Positions 43,206 to 52,672 of a stretch of DNA of 64,000 nucleotides are shown piece by piece. Under the pieces are notes generated by a model. It made no database searches. It was not told the origin of the DNA and was given only the letters and a program-made list of their open reading frames with translations. Source of the stretch: JAHEGP01 sp963792875 (GTDB lineage Bacteria > Pseudomonadota > Gammaproteobacteria > Pseudomonadales > JAHEGP01); NCBI GenBank assembly GCA_963792875.1, contig CAWBXV010000002.1:434001-498000 (forward strand), in the 5' to 3' direction. The position numbers were made by a program, and so were the translations under genes. The number at the start of each line of letters is the position of its first letter. Positions within the stretch are counted from its first letter, which is position 1.

Positions 43206-44705
43206 TCAGTCGCGCGCCGGCGGCTCAGGCGGCGCGGCTGAGTCGGCCGGAGTGCCCGGGGCTTGCGCCGATCCCGCCGCGGCGGGACATCCGCCGGCCG
43301 CCCGCAAGGCTTTCTCAACGCCCAGCAGCGGCGCAATGCCGGCTTGCTTCCGGTATCGGACCACATAGGGGGACTCCGGCCACTTGGTGGCCGGCTTGCT
43401 GATCATGGGCGGGACGCCGGGCGCAGCGGCCTCGAGATCGAGGTGCCGGAGCATCTGCGTCAGCAGTATTTTCATCTCGAGATAGGCAAAGTTGACGCCC
43501 GAACAGCGGTGCAGGCCGCCGCCGAAGCCCAGCAGGGTATGGGGGCCGGACACCGGGCAGAGCTCGCGCCGGTCGACAAACCGCTCCGGGCGGAATGACC
43601 TGGGGTCGGTAAAGACCTCTTCCATATGGTGCGATATCTCGGGTGAGACCAGCACCATGGTGCCCTTTTTGATCAGGTAGCCGTCCAGCTCAAAATCCGC
43701 GGTGGCCAGGCGCTGCAGGATGAAGGCCACCGGATGGCGCCGCTCCGTTTCCTTGATGCAGGCGTCGAGATACACCATCTTGCGGAAGTCGTCCAGGGTC
43801 ACCTCGGTGCGATCGCCCAGCACCGCCTGCTGCTCGGCGATGACTCTGGCCAGGATGTCGGGATGATTCAACAATTCGATCAATGCCCAGCTGATATGGC
43901 CGGCGGTGGTCTCGTGCCCGGCCCAGACCAGGAACAGAATAAAGACGACGATCAGGCGCGGCGACAGCTCCTCGCCGTCCTTGAAGCGGTAGTCGACGAG
44001 CTCCTGCAGAAAATCGGGCGGGCTTACCGGGGCAGCCTGGCGCCGGGCAATGATCTCCGCCAGATACTTGTGGAGCTTCCTCTTGGCGAGCTTGCTGCGC
44101 AGCAGATGCGGCGCGGGCACCCACTGCGGAAGCACGGTATCCATGCCCTCGGAGAAGCGGCGGAAGTCCTCGAAGAAATCATCAACCAGGCTGCCTCTGA
44201 AGTCATCGCCCAGAAAGGCATTGGCAGCCACGTTCATGACCAGCGGCCCCAGCGTCGGCAGCAGATCGAACTCACCGCGCGCGTTCAGCCTGTTGATAAA
44301 CTGGTTGCCCTCCGCCACGATGACATCGACGTAGTCACCGACCTGCCGACCCTTGAAGCGGGGCACGAGCACGTCGCGCTGTTTCATATAGGTGGCAAAC
44401 GGCGCCTGCCCCAGAAAGTCCCTGGCGAACATGGCCTCAAAGAAGGGCATCGAGCCATACTGCGTCAGCAGCTTATAGGATTGTTCGAAGAAGAATTGGT
44501 TATAGTCAGGACCGATCAGAAAAACCGCGTCCTTATGGCCAAGCCGCAGCGAAAAAATCGCGCCGCATTCACCGTGCGCCCGCTCGAGCAGAGCCACTGG
44601 ATCGCGCATGAAGGCCATGGCATGACCCAGCGCGGGGCGCCTGCCGCTGGCATAGGGCGGGCGGGGGGCGGCGGGGTTGAGCGAGGTGGTCTTGACCTGG
44701 GGCAT
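43206..44705 (-). CDS. Cytochrome P450, CYP51-like
   Basis: This 499-residue protein has all P450 signatures: the I-helix oxygen-activation motif VWAGHETTAGH, the K-helix KETERRHP, the PERF-like FRPERF, and the heme Cys in FGGGLHRCSG. The N-terminus (PYASGRRPALGHAMAFMRDPVALLERAHGECG, in parts) is strikingly like CYP51 sterol 14-demethylases, but the I-helix has HETT instead of the CYP51-typical HHTS. It has no membrane anchor, so it is soluble. AGGAG precedes ATG 44705. The last 40 residues are Ala/Pro-rich. No ferredoxin gene is adjacent. Oxidation of a sterol-like or hopanoid-like lipid is a guess. Confidence 0.9.
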   Translation of the reverse strand: MPQVKTTSLNPAAPRPPYASGRRPALGHAMAFMRDPVALLERAHGECGAIFSLRLGHKDAVFLIGPDYNQFFFEQSYKLLTQYGSMPFFEAMFARDFLGQAPFATYMKQRDVLVPRFKGRQVGDYVDVIVAEGNQFINRLNARGEFDLLPTLGPLVMNVAANAFLGDDFRGSLVDDFFEDFRRFSEGMDTVLPQWVPAPHLLRSKLAKRKLHKYLAEIIARRQAAPVSPPDFLQELVDYRFKDGEELSPRLIVVFILFLVWAGHETTAGHISWALIELLNHPDILARVIAEQQAVLGDRTEVTLDDFRKMVYLDACIKETERRHPVAFILQRLATADFELDGYLIKKGTMVLVSPEISHHMEEVFTDPRSFRPERFVDRRELCPVSGPHTLLGFGGGLHRCSGVNFAYLEMKILLTQMLRHLDLEAAAPGVPPMISKPATKWPESPYVVRYRKQAGIAPLLGVEKALRAAGGCPAAAGSAQAPGTPADSAAPPEPPARD

Positions 44706-44788
44706 CAGACGGTTCTCCTGATCGTCCTGTATCGGGCACCGCCAACCGCCGCTGTCGTTCAGGCCACCGGAGACGGACGCAGCGGCGA

Positions 44789-47062
44789 CTAGCGGAAGAT
44801 GCCGCGCTCGAGGATGGTACCATGTCCCACCGGCCGGCCCACGGCCAGCCACATGCTCCATGAATCGGTACTGGTGGCGCCCACCCCGAGGGTAAGGGGC
44901 CCGACCGGGGTCCGACCGGTGAGGTAGATCGAACTGCCATAGAACCTGTTGTCATCGACCTCGTCCAGGCGGCGGAGGGTCTCGCCCGCCTGCACCCGCA
45001 CCCCTGCGTACAGCGCCTGGCCGCGAATCGACATGATCTCCTTGATCTGCCACAGGTAGCTGCCGGCCGCGATCCAGTAATCCTCGGCCCGGATTTCGCT
45101 GAGCTCGTAGCCGGGAAAACTGCCGGGCCCGCCGATCATGAAGGTGCGGTCCCAGGGCAGGTCACTGCCAAGGTTCGCGCCACCGGCCAGGTTGAGCCAG
45201 ATGACGTCCTTGCGTACCGGCAGCGCGATACCTGCGCCCGCCTCGATCCGCTGCCAGTCACGGCTGGCGCCGAGCGCCTCGTCGCTCTGCAGATACTCGA
45301 GCGCGAGCGCCATACCATGGGTCGCATTGAACGGGGTGTCACGGCTGTCATAGGTGGCGGACACGACCAGACCCGCATCGTCGGAGGTCTCCTCCGGCAG
45401 CAGCGGCGATCCCGAGTCGACTTCGACGTCGCGCCGCGTGTACAGATAGCCGAGCCGGGCCTGCGCCCGATTGCTCAGATTGACCCCGAAATCGACGCCG
45501 CCGCCGTAGTTGTTGAACTGGTAGCTGGCCAGGCGGTCGCCGTTTTCAAACACACCCTCCACGGTCCGCCACCAGCCCACGCGCGGCTCGACGAAGTACT
45601 TCTGGGAGACTTCCAGCGGTTGGTAGAGACTCGTCAGGAGCTGGCTCTCGTAACCGAACTGGATCTCGTTGCGCCACTCGGCGCCCAGCCCGTTGAGCCA
45701 GGTCCGCGTGTGCTTGGCGTAGATGGTAAAGAAGAGGTCACCGCCCTCGGAGGCGTACATGCCGAGGTCGAACTTGAGGTAATCGGGCCCCCAGCGCTTC
45801 TCCTGGGGCAGCCACACCAGCGTCGGCCGCCTGGGGTCGCCCTCGAGCCGGTACTCGACCGACTCAAGCTCCTGCAGGGCGGACATGCGCTGCGCCTCGG
45901 TACTGATCGCCGCGGTATCCACGGTGTCGCCGGCGCGCAACACCGCGCGCTGCGCGAGATATTCCGGGTTGACCCGCTCCAGTCCCTCGAAACGCACGTC
46001 CGCCAGGTGCGCCTCGACCGCCTGATCAGCCGTCACGCCGTCGCGCCAGGCGGCGTACTCGGCGGCGGGCACCGCGAGCTCCGCCAGGCGCTCGGTGGCC
46101 TGGCGGGCGGCCGCCTCGCCGAGCGGAATAGCCTCCGGTATCCGCTCGAAATCCGACGTGCCGATGTCGCCCACCGGCACGTCGATGCGGATGTCCCGCT
46201 CCGTCAGCGTGCGCAGCTGCAGCTCCTCGTTGGCCTGGATCATCACGTCCATACTGCGCCCGATGAGCTGAGCCGCGCTCTGCAGCTTGTCCGACTCGAC
46301 CGCCGGCTCGACCAGGTTGACCACGATCACGACATCGGCGCACAGCTCGCGTGCCACGTCCACCGGGATGTTGCGCACCATGCCGCCGTCGGAGAGTATG
46401 TACTCATCGGTGACGACCGGCGCAAAGGCCCCCGGAATGGCCATGCTCGCGCGCATGGCGGTCGCGAGGTCGCCGTGGTCGAGCACGACCATCTCGCCGG
46501 TGACCATGTCGGTCGCGATCGCGCGATAGGGGATGGGCAGGCGGTCGAAGTCCGCCTGCATGCGCGAGCGGGCGACATAGCTGCGCAGCAGGTCCTCGAT
46601 GCCGCTGGTGTTGACCAGCCCCCCCGGAAACGTCACGCCCCCGTTCTTGATGCCCATCTCGAGGTTGTTGCTGTAGGTCACGCCGGCGCGCTTCTGCTCG
46701 ATGGTCTGCAGGTCGCGCTGGCCGAGTCCACCCACCACCGACTTCCAGTCGATACCGGTGACGAACTCCTGCAACTCCGGGGCGGGGATACCCGAGGCGT
46801 AGCCGGCCCCGACCAGCGCGCCGACGCTGGTGCCGGCGATACAGTCGATCGGTACGTGATATTCCTCGAGCACTTTCAGGACGCCGATATGCGCGCCGCC
46901 CTTCGCGCCGCCCCCGGCGAGGACCAGCCCGATGCGCGGGCGCGTGGTGTTCGCGGCCGCCGCACCCGGCGCCGGCTGGGCCGCAGCGGCCGCCGCGACG
47001 CAGCATCCGCACAGCAGGCCAAGGACCCACCGCATGTCGAATTTACAAAAGCGCCGGTACAA
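44789..47062 (-). CDS. Patatin-like type Vd autotransporter (PlpD-like)
   Basis: The protein of about 757 residues has a signal peptide (MRWVLGLLCGCCVAAAAAAQ), a patatin phospholipase domain (LVLAGGGAKGGAHIGVL oxyanion loop, nucleophile Ser in GTSVGALVGAG, Asp in SDGGMVRNIPVDVA), a single POTRA-like domain (VRFEGLERVNPEYLAQRAVLRAGD), and a C-terminal 16-strand-type beta-barrel ending GVGATSTDSWSMWLAVG. This is the layout of PlpD, in which the lipase passes through its own barrel. It should act on phospholipids outside the cell. TTG 47062 has AGGAG 10 nt upstream; ATG 47035 is the alternative start. Confidence 0.9.
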   Translation of the reverse strand: MYRRFCKFDMRWVLGLLCGCCVAAAAAAQPAPGAAAANTTRPRIGLVLAGGGAKGGAHIGVLKVLEEYHVPIDCIAGTSVGALVGAGYASGIPAPELQEFVTGIDWKSVVGGLGQRDLQTIEQKRAGVTYSNNLEMGIKNGGVTFPGGLVNTSGIEDLLRSYVARSRMQADFDRLPIPYRAIATDMVTGEMVVLDHGDLATAMRASMAIPGAFAPVVTDEYILSDGGMVRNIPVDVARELCADVVIVVNLVEPAVESDKLQSAAQLIGRSMDVMIQANEELQLRTLTERDIRIDVPVGDIGTSDFERIPEAIPLGEAAARQATERLAELAVPAAEYAAWRDGVTADQAVEAHLADVRFEGLERVNPEYLAQRAVLRAGDTVDTAAISTEAQRMSALQELESVEYRLEGDPRRPTLVWLPQEKRWGPDYLKFDLGMYASEGGDLFFTIYAKHTRTWLNGLGAEWRNEIQFGYESQLLTSLYQPLEVSQKYFVEPRVGWWRTVEGVFENGDRLASYQFNNYGGGVDFGVNLSNRAQARLGYLYTRRDVEVDSGSPLLPEETSDDAGLVVSATYDSRDTPFNATHGMALALEYLQSDEALGASRDWQRIEAGAGIALPVRKDVIWLNLAGGANLGSDLPWDRTFMIGGPGSFPGYELSEIRAEDYWIAAGSYLWQIKEIMSIRGQALYAGVRVQAGETLRRLDEVDDNRFYGSSIYLTGRTPVGPLTLGVGATSTDSWSMWLAVGRPVGHGTILERGIFR

Positions 47063-47476
47063 TGTTGTCACTCTCCTGTTTCCCTAGCCGCGCCCATGGG
47101 CGCCGTGCGCCATCGCGCCGCCGTGCGGGCGAGCAGCCTGAAGAGCGACTGGACCATAGGTCAACGGGCGTGATGCCGGCATGGAAACCGGCCGGCTGCC
47201 GTTGCCGTCGCGGCTCGCTGCACAGCTGGCATGAGCTTCTGCAGGAACGGGAGGTAGCGCTTGCATCGAAGCCCCCTGATTCAGCAACGTCTGCAGCTGA
47301 CGGAACGCCGGGCCATGATTGAGGCGCCGATTAAGCCACAATTCGGCGCAACATGCCATCGGGTACGATACCTGCGCCAATCCCATAGTCCCTGGGCAGC
47401 ACGCGGCCGCCAGTATCCAGACCGATGCCCCGGAGGTACACTGCGCCTAACTTCCGGTCCGGCAGGTGCCACAGCC
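47063..47476. other. Divergent intergenic region, no gene seen
   Basis: About 414 bases between the divergent patatin and DUF1704 genes. Open frames here are short or Arg-rich shadows. A TACGAT hexamer near 47360 could be a -10 for the DUF1704 gene, but no -35 is convincing. Confidence 0.45.
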
Positions 47477-48775
47477 ATGCAAAGTCCACGCCTTGAGAAG
47501 ACCATCGAACACGATGCCCGGCTGAGCCGCATCATCAAGCCCATCCGGCTGCTGAGCACCCTCGCCTGGCCCCCCACGGCGGAGACGGCGTTTCTGCGGA
47601 GCTGGCGCGCGGGCCGGCCAGCGCTGCCCGAGGTCAGCATCGCGGCGCCGGACTTCGGCAGCGAAATCGCCGAATTGCAGGCGCTGCAGGCGAAGTGCGA
47701 CCGCGGCCACCCGCTGGACAACCTGATCTTCAAGACCGCCCGCAGCTATGTCTCTGCCGCACGCATGCTCGGGGCCATCGGTACACCCGCCTTCACTGCG
47801 CATTCCATCGAACTCTACGGCAAACCGGACGACACCTACCCCACCCAGAACTTCACCGCGCTGGATGCGGCGGATTTCTTCCTGCAGCGCACCGATGAAC
47901 TGCTCGGAGGCTATGTGGTGCCGCCGACGGTGGCGGACATACCCGTGGAGATCTTCGCCGCACGCCTGCAGGTCGAAATCGACCGCTTCTTCGATCAGGA
48001 CGCGGTGGAGGTGGTGATCGACACGCAGCTGGCATCCAAGGCCATCGCCGGCTCCAAGCGCGTCAGGCTGCGGGCCGGCACCCTGTATTCAGAGCTGGAT
48101 ATGAGGCAACTGCTCGAACACGAGGCGCACATCCATGCCGCGACCATGCTCAACGGCCGGCGCCAGCCCAACCTCAAGCTGCTGGCGCTGGGCGCACCGC
48201 GCACCACGCGCACACAGGAGGGCATCGCCGTGCTGGGAGAACTGCTGACCCTGTCGCTGGACATCGTGCGCCTGCGCCGCATCGCGCTGCGCGTCAAAGC
48301 CATCGCCATGGCGCTCGACGGCGCCGACTTCATCGAGGTGTTCCGGAGCTTCATCGAGGCCGGGCAGAGCGAGGAGGAGAGCTTTCAATCGACCATGCGC
48401 TGCTTTCGCGGCGGCGACGTGCGGGGCAGCACCGCCTTCACCAAGGACACCGTCTACCTCAAGGGCATGCTGGAGGTGTACGCCTTTCTCACCACCTGCA
48501 TCCATGAAAACCGCCCGGAGCTGGCGCGCTGGCTGTTCGCCGGCCGCCTGACCCTCGGCGACGTCATCGAGCTGGCCCCCTACTTCGAGACCGGGTTTCT
48601 GGAGCAACCGCACTACCTGCCGCACTGGGCGCGTGACCTGCGCACCATGGCCTCGGTGTTCGCGTGCAACGCGTTCTTCACGCGCTTCGATCTGACGGAC
48701 GTGAAGCTGGCCAACTTCATCCGCCTCGAAGAAGACGTCGCCACGCGTGGCAGGTCGACGGGCAGACCCGGCTAG
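47477..48775 (+). CDS. DUF1704 (QEGLA-motif) putative metallopeptidase
   Basis: This 432-residue protein matches the 'flavohemoglobin expression-modulating QEGLA motif' family: LLEHEAHIHAAT is the HExxxH-like zinc site, and TQEGIAVLGELL is the QEGLA motif. The DUF1704 fold is shared with MATCAP tyrosine carboxypeptidases, which suggests peptidase activity, though bacterial members are uncharacterised. The name comes from one report of an effect on flavohemoglobin; no hmp gene is near. ATG 47477 is chosen where homology begins; a ribosome binding site is weak. Confidence 0.87.
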   Translation: MQSPRLEKTIEHDARLSRIIKPIRLLSTLAWPPTAETAFLRSWRAGRPALPEVSIAAPDFGSEIAELQALQAKCDRGHPLDNLIFKTARSYVSAARMLGAIGTPAFTAHSIELYGKPDDTYPTQNFTALDAADFFLQRTDELLGGYVVPPTVADIPVEIFAARLQVEIDRFFDQDAVEVVIDTQLASKAIAGSKRVRLRAGTLYSELDMRQLLEHEAHIHAATMLNGRRQPNLKLLALGAPRTTRTQEGIAVLGELLTLSLDIVRLRRIALRVKAIAMALDGADFIEVFRSFIEAGQSEEESFQSTMRCFRGGDVRGSTAFTKDTVYLKGMLEVYAFLTTCIHENRPELARWLFAGRLTLGDVIELAPYFETGFLEQPHYLPHWARDLRTMASVFACNAFFTRFDLTDVKLANFIRLEEDVATRGRSTGRPG

Positions 48776-48880
48776 CCACCGGATCGGACAGCACGGCAGG
48801 CATGTAGCAGCACGCGCTGGTACTATTAAGCTGACAGGTGGCAGTGACGCCACGCCCAGACCCCACCGCGGCAGACGTCT

Positions 48881-49711
48881 ATGGAACTGGTCGTATTTGA
48901 CCTCGATGGCACCCTGCTCAACCGTGCCTCGCAGATAAGCCCGCTCACCCGCCACGCGCTGCAGCAGCTGGCGCGGCGCGGCATCGCCTATACCGTGGCG
49001 ACCGGCCGCACGCTGCACGCCTCCCGGGACGTGCTGCACGGCCAGGGCTTCACCCTGCCCCACATCTACAAGAACGGCGTCATGATCTGGCACCCTGCCC
49101 GATCGCAGTACAGCCACACCAGCTTGCTGACGCTGGGCGAATTACGGCACGTGCTGCAGGCCGTGCTGGCGCAGGGTATCGCCCCGTTCATTTTCACCAT
49201 CGAGCCGGGCAACCGGCACGCCATCTACCATCCACCGCTGCTGTCCGATATCGAACGGCGCCTGGCGGAGGACTTCGCCAGCCGGGGCGAGGTCGAGGTG
49301 CTGCCGATTGCGCAGATGCCCGCCGCCGCCGACATCACCAATATCAGCGCGCTCGGTGAGCCTGCGGCCATCGATGCGGTCGGGGCGATGGTTGCCGATG
49401 AGCCGGCCCTGGTCGCCTACGCCGGGACGGCGCTGGAGGGCGCGCGCCTCAGGTGGATCGACATCCACCACGGCCAGGCCAGCAAGGGCAATGCCGTGGC
49501 GATACTGCGGGACGAACTCGGCGCCCGCCGCGTGCTGTGCTTCGGCGACAGCGAGAACGACCTGAGCATGTTCGCCGCGGCCGACGAGAGCTATGCCCCC
49601 GACAATGCCAAGCCCGCCGTGCTGGCGGCGGCCACCGCCGTGATCGGCCACCACGACGAGGACGGCGTGGCGCGCTTCCTGATCGAACGCTTCGGACTGG
49701 AGAGCGGCTGA
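48881..49711 (+). CDS. HAD-superfamily phosphatase (Cof-like, YbiV/YidA type)
   Basis: This 276-residue cytoplasmic protein carries HAD motif I VVFDLDGTLLN (nucleophile Asp7), motif II VATGR, motif III SKGNAV (Lys), and motif IV FGDSENDLSMF, with a C2B cap between motifs II and III. Such enzymes dephosphorylate sugar phosphates, pyridoxal phosphate or flavin precursors. It is transcribed alone and converges with the DUF5666 gene. Confidence 0.93.
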   Translation: MELVVFDLDGTLLNRASQISPLTRHALQQLARRGIAYTVATGRTLHASRDVLHGQGFTLPHIYKNGVMIWHPARSQYSHTSLLTLGELRHVLQAVLAQGIAPFIFTIEPGNRHAIYHPPLLSDIERRLAEDFASRGEVEVLPIAQMPAAADITNISALGEPAAIDAVGAMVADEPALVAYAGTALEGARLRWIDIHHGQASKGNAVAILRDELGARRVLCFGDSENDLSMFAAADESYAPDNAKPAVLAAATAVIGHHDEDGVARFLIERFGLESG

Positions 49712-49742
49712 GCCGGCGCGGGCAGGGCGCGCCGGCGGTCGG

Positions 49743-51028
49743 TTACTGCGCGTCGTTCCTTTCGATGCGGGTGGCGATCAGCCGACCGCCCGCGCCGACG
49801 TAGGCCTCGATGTCGAGATAGTCACTGCCGGGATGGAGTTCGTCGAGGTCGAAGCTGTGGTCGTCGTCCAGGTCCAGCTCGCTGTCGTCCTCGAAGGTGG
49901 TACCGCTGCCGGTGGAGATCTCCACGGTATCGCCATCGCCAAGGTCTATGACCAGGGTGCCGGTCTTGGCATCCGCCAGCGTGAGCGAGACCAGGCGCCC
50001 GCCGAGCTCTTCCTCGCCGCGCCCGGCTGCTATCTCGTCCACCCGCAGCACGCCCGCCTCGATCCGTCCCTCGACCTTGACCTCCATGCCCGCGGCCAGG
50101 CTGCCGCGCAGACTCTCCGGCTCGTAGTCGGTGCCGGCAGCGAGCGCCAGCGGCGTACCGCCGAGTAAAAAGCCGCTGCCGCCGTCGCCTTTGAGGATGC
50201 CGCGGAGGCTGATCCTGGCGCCGCCGTCGCTATGGTCCAGCAGGTCGTCGTCCTCGGCCTGAACCCGGACGGCGACCAGGCTGCCGCCCTGCGCCACGAG
50301 TTTGACCTCGACAAAGCTGCCGAGCGGCTGTGCCGGGATCGCCAGCTCCGCGCCGGCGCTGACGGCGAAGGGGCCCGCCTCGACGCCATTGACCAGGGCC
50401 AGGGTGATGGTATCGCCGTCATAACCCCGCACGACGCCCTTGATTTCGTGCTCGCCGTCGGCGCCGCCCTGCCCCTCGATGCGGGTGGCGATCAGCTCGC
50501 TGCCGTCGAAGAAGCCGCTGACCTCGACGCGCTGCCCCTCGGCCAGCGCGTCGAAGCTGGCACCGTCGTCAAAGACGGTGCCGCTCACGCTGGACCTGAT
50601 GGCGAGGCCGAAGACGCGGAAGGTCTTGGTGGCGGCATCGACCAGCACCACGCTGCCGGCATCGATCGGGCCCTTGATATCGTCATCGTAATAGACGCTG
50701 TCCGCTCGACCCCTGCGGCCATCGCCATCGACGCTACCGGTCACCCGGACCTTCATGCCCAGCGCCAGCGCCGAGTCGTCGTAGCGATCCTGGTCGTCGA
50801 CGCTGAAGCTGGCGTCGTCGGTTTCGAACTCGATGCCGTTGACGAAGATGCTGCCAAACCCGGTGATGGTGCCGACCGTCGTGGTGCTGACCATCGGGTC
50901 GCCGGCCGCCGGGTCGCCGGGTCACCCGCCGCCGATGAACCACTACCCCCGCCGCCGCAAGCAGCCAGTGCCGCTGCGGCGATAGCGATCGTCAATGACC
51001 GGACTACTGCATTATTGCTCTGCTGCAT
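49743..51028 (-). pseudogene. DUF5666 lipoprotein gene, frameshifted by an 8-bp duplication
   Basis: The start ATG 51028 has AGGAGG 5 nt upstream and opens a lipoprotein signal (IAIAAAALAACGGGGSGSS). After GDPA the frame is lost, while the rest of the protein (MVSTTTVGTITGFGSIFVNG... to ERNDAQ, DUF5666 repeats) is in another frame from 50894. The break is an exact tandem duplication of GCCGGGTC (50908-50915 and 50916-50923, plus strand); deleting one copy gives continuous GDPAAGDPMVST and a 425-residue protein. DUF5666 proteins are repeated beta-domain envelope proteins of unknown role. It may be a recent mutation, a phase-variable switch or a sequencing error. Confidence 0.82.
50908..50923. 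repeat. Exact 8-bp tandem duplication GCCGGGTC
   Basis: Two adjacent copies of GCCGGGTC lie within the signal-peptide-proximal part of the DUF5666 gene. The duplication shifts the frame by +2; a single copy would restore it. Confidence 0.85.
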
Positions 51029-51315
51029 AGCGCCTCCTGCTCAGGATGACAGGCACCGGGTGCCCGCTGCTTCTCGTACATAAGATAGTGCGTCGGCCGC
51101 GGCTCCGACCGTCGGGATGGTCAATATGCGACACACGGCCGGCCTCGGGGCGGCACTACTACCGATGGCGGGCAAAGCCATCTGCGCCGCCCCATCCGGG
51201 CGACCCTATCGGGGCGACCCTATCTAGGCGACCCCGCCGCCGCCGCACCGCGGCGGGAGCAGGCGACGCCGTGCCGGCATCGTAGACGCGAATAATTCCT
51301 ATTCTACTTTCTTGT
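51029..51315. other. Intergenic region with a short tandem repeat
   Basis: No credible gene is seen. GGGCGACCCTATC is repeated at 51198-51210 and 51212-51224 (14-bp period), with a third partial unit (TAGGCGACC) following. The region lies between the divergent starts of the DUF5666 and porin genes, so it holds both promoters. Confidence 0.5.
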
Positions 51316-51335
51316 TGATAATCGTTATCATTATA
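51316..51335 (+). promoter_or_regulatory. Fur box upstream of the porin cassette
   Basis: TGATAATCGTTATCATTATA matches most of the 19-bp Fur consensus (GATAATGATAATCATTATC), including the central inverted hexamers. It lies in an AT-rich stretch about 75 nt before the porin ATG, in a region otherwise very GC-rich. Iron-dependent repression of the downstream genes is a strong inference. Confidence 0.85.
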
Positions 51336-51409
51336 AATATTATGCACAGCGTAGGCCTGCGGGGGCGCGGCCGCTCACCACGCTATCGACGAGCACCATC
51401 GGGGGATGT

Positions 51410-52624
51410 ATGAACAAAGTATTACTCACCGCGACCGCGGCCATGCTGCTGGGCTCCCAGGCACGGGCCGAGACGCCCAGCCTGGAACAGCTGCACCGCA
51501 TCATACAGCAGCAGCAGTCCGAGATCGACGCGCTGAAACAGCAGAACGAGCGCCAGGACCAGCAGGTGGAGGCCACCGCCCAGGCGCTGGAACAGGCCAG
51601 CACCGATGCCGCGGCCGGCAACGCCTGGTACCAGAGGACCCACCTCGGCGGCTACGCCGAGATGCACTATAACAACCTGAAGGACCGCGGCCCGCAGGGC
51701 GATGACAAGTCTGAGATTGACTTCCACCGCTTCGTGCTCTTCATCGGCCACGAGTTCAATGCGAAGACCCGCTTCTACTCCGAGCTGGAACTCGAGCATG
51801 CCATCGCCTCCGCCGAGGACGACGGCGAGATCGAGCTCGAACAGGCCTATATCGAATACGACTACATCGGCGCGCAGCAGTTGAAGGCAGGTCTGTTCCT
51901 GATGCCGGTGGGCATCCTCAACGAGACCCACGAACCCGAAACCTTCTACGGGGTGGAGCGCAACCCGATCGAACACAACATCATCCCCAGTACCTGGTGG
52001 GAGGGCGGCGTGGCCTTCAACGGCCGCATCGCCGACGGCCTGCGCTACGACGTCGCCATCTCCTCGGGCCTGTTCATCGATGTGGAAGAGGGCGATTTCA
52101 AGGTCCGCAGCGGGCGCCAGAAGGTCTCCGAAGCCCACGCCGACGCCCTGGCCTATACCGGCCGCCTCAAGTATACCGGCGTCAGGGGGCTGGAGCTGGC
52201 AGCCACCGTGCAGTACCAGGAGGACGTGGCGCAGGACACTGCCGCCAAGGCCATCCCGGCCGTGCTGCTGGAGGCGCACGCGGCCTACCAGTACCAGGGC
52301 TTCGGCCTGCGCGCCCTGTACGCCCGGTGGGATATCGACGACGCCATCGAGGAGGTCGCGGCAGGTGCGGATGAACAGACCGGCTGGTACGTCGAACCCT
52401 CCTATCGCTTCAACGATCACATCGGCCTGTTCGTGCGCTACAGTGACTGGGACAACCAGGCGGGCGCCGACCTCGACACCGGACTGAACCAGATCGACAT
52501 CGGCGTCAACTACTGGCTGACCGACAACGTCGTGTTCAAGTTTGACTACCAGAATCAGGACGTGGAAGATGACGAGGCGCGGGAGCTGCACGGCTTCAAT
52601 CTGGGCGTGGGCTGGAGCTTCTGA
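51410..52624 (+). CDS. Outer-membrane porin (OprP/phosphate-selective type)
   Basis: This 404-residue protein has a signal peptide (MNKVLLTATAAMLLGSQARA), an N-terminal coiled coil (LEQLHRIIQQQQSEIDALKQ) and a beta-barrel with alternating aromatic strands ending GFNLGVGWSF with C-terminal Phe, as in outer-membrane proteins. RTHLGGYAEMHYNN and FHRFVLFIGHEFN are typical of OprO/OprP-like porins. With a Fur box upstream, it is more likely to take up iron or a metal complex than phosphate. It is first in a cassette with FMN-binding and PepSY genes. Confidence 0.9.
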   Translation: MNKVLLTATAAMLLGSQARAETPSLEQLHRIIQQQQSEIDALKQQNERQDQQVEATAQALEQASTDAAAGNAWYQRTHLGGYAEMHYNNLKDRGPQGDDKSEIDFHRFVLFIGHEFNAKTRFYSELELEHAIASAEDDGEIELEQAYIEYDYIGAQQLKAGLFLMPVGILNETHEPETFYGVERNPIEHNIIPSTWWEGGVAFNGRIADGLRYDVAISSGLFIDVEEGDFKVRSGRQKVSEAHADALAYTGRLKYTGVRGLELAATVQYQEDVAQDTAAKAIPAVLLEAHAAYQYQGFGLRALYARWDIDDAIEEVAAGADEQTGWYVEPSYRFNDHIGLFVRYSDWDNQAGADLDTGLNQIDIGVNYWLTDNVVFKFDYQNQDVEDDEARELHGFNLGVGWSF

Positions 52625-52672
52625 GCATCTGCCGCAGGCCAGGGGCAGCGTTGCCCGCGGGTGGTGAGGATG

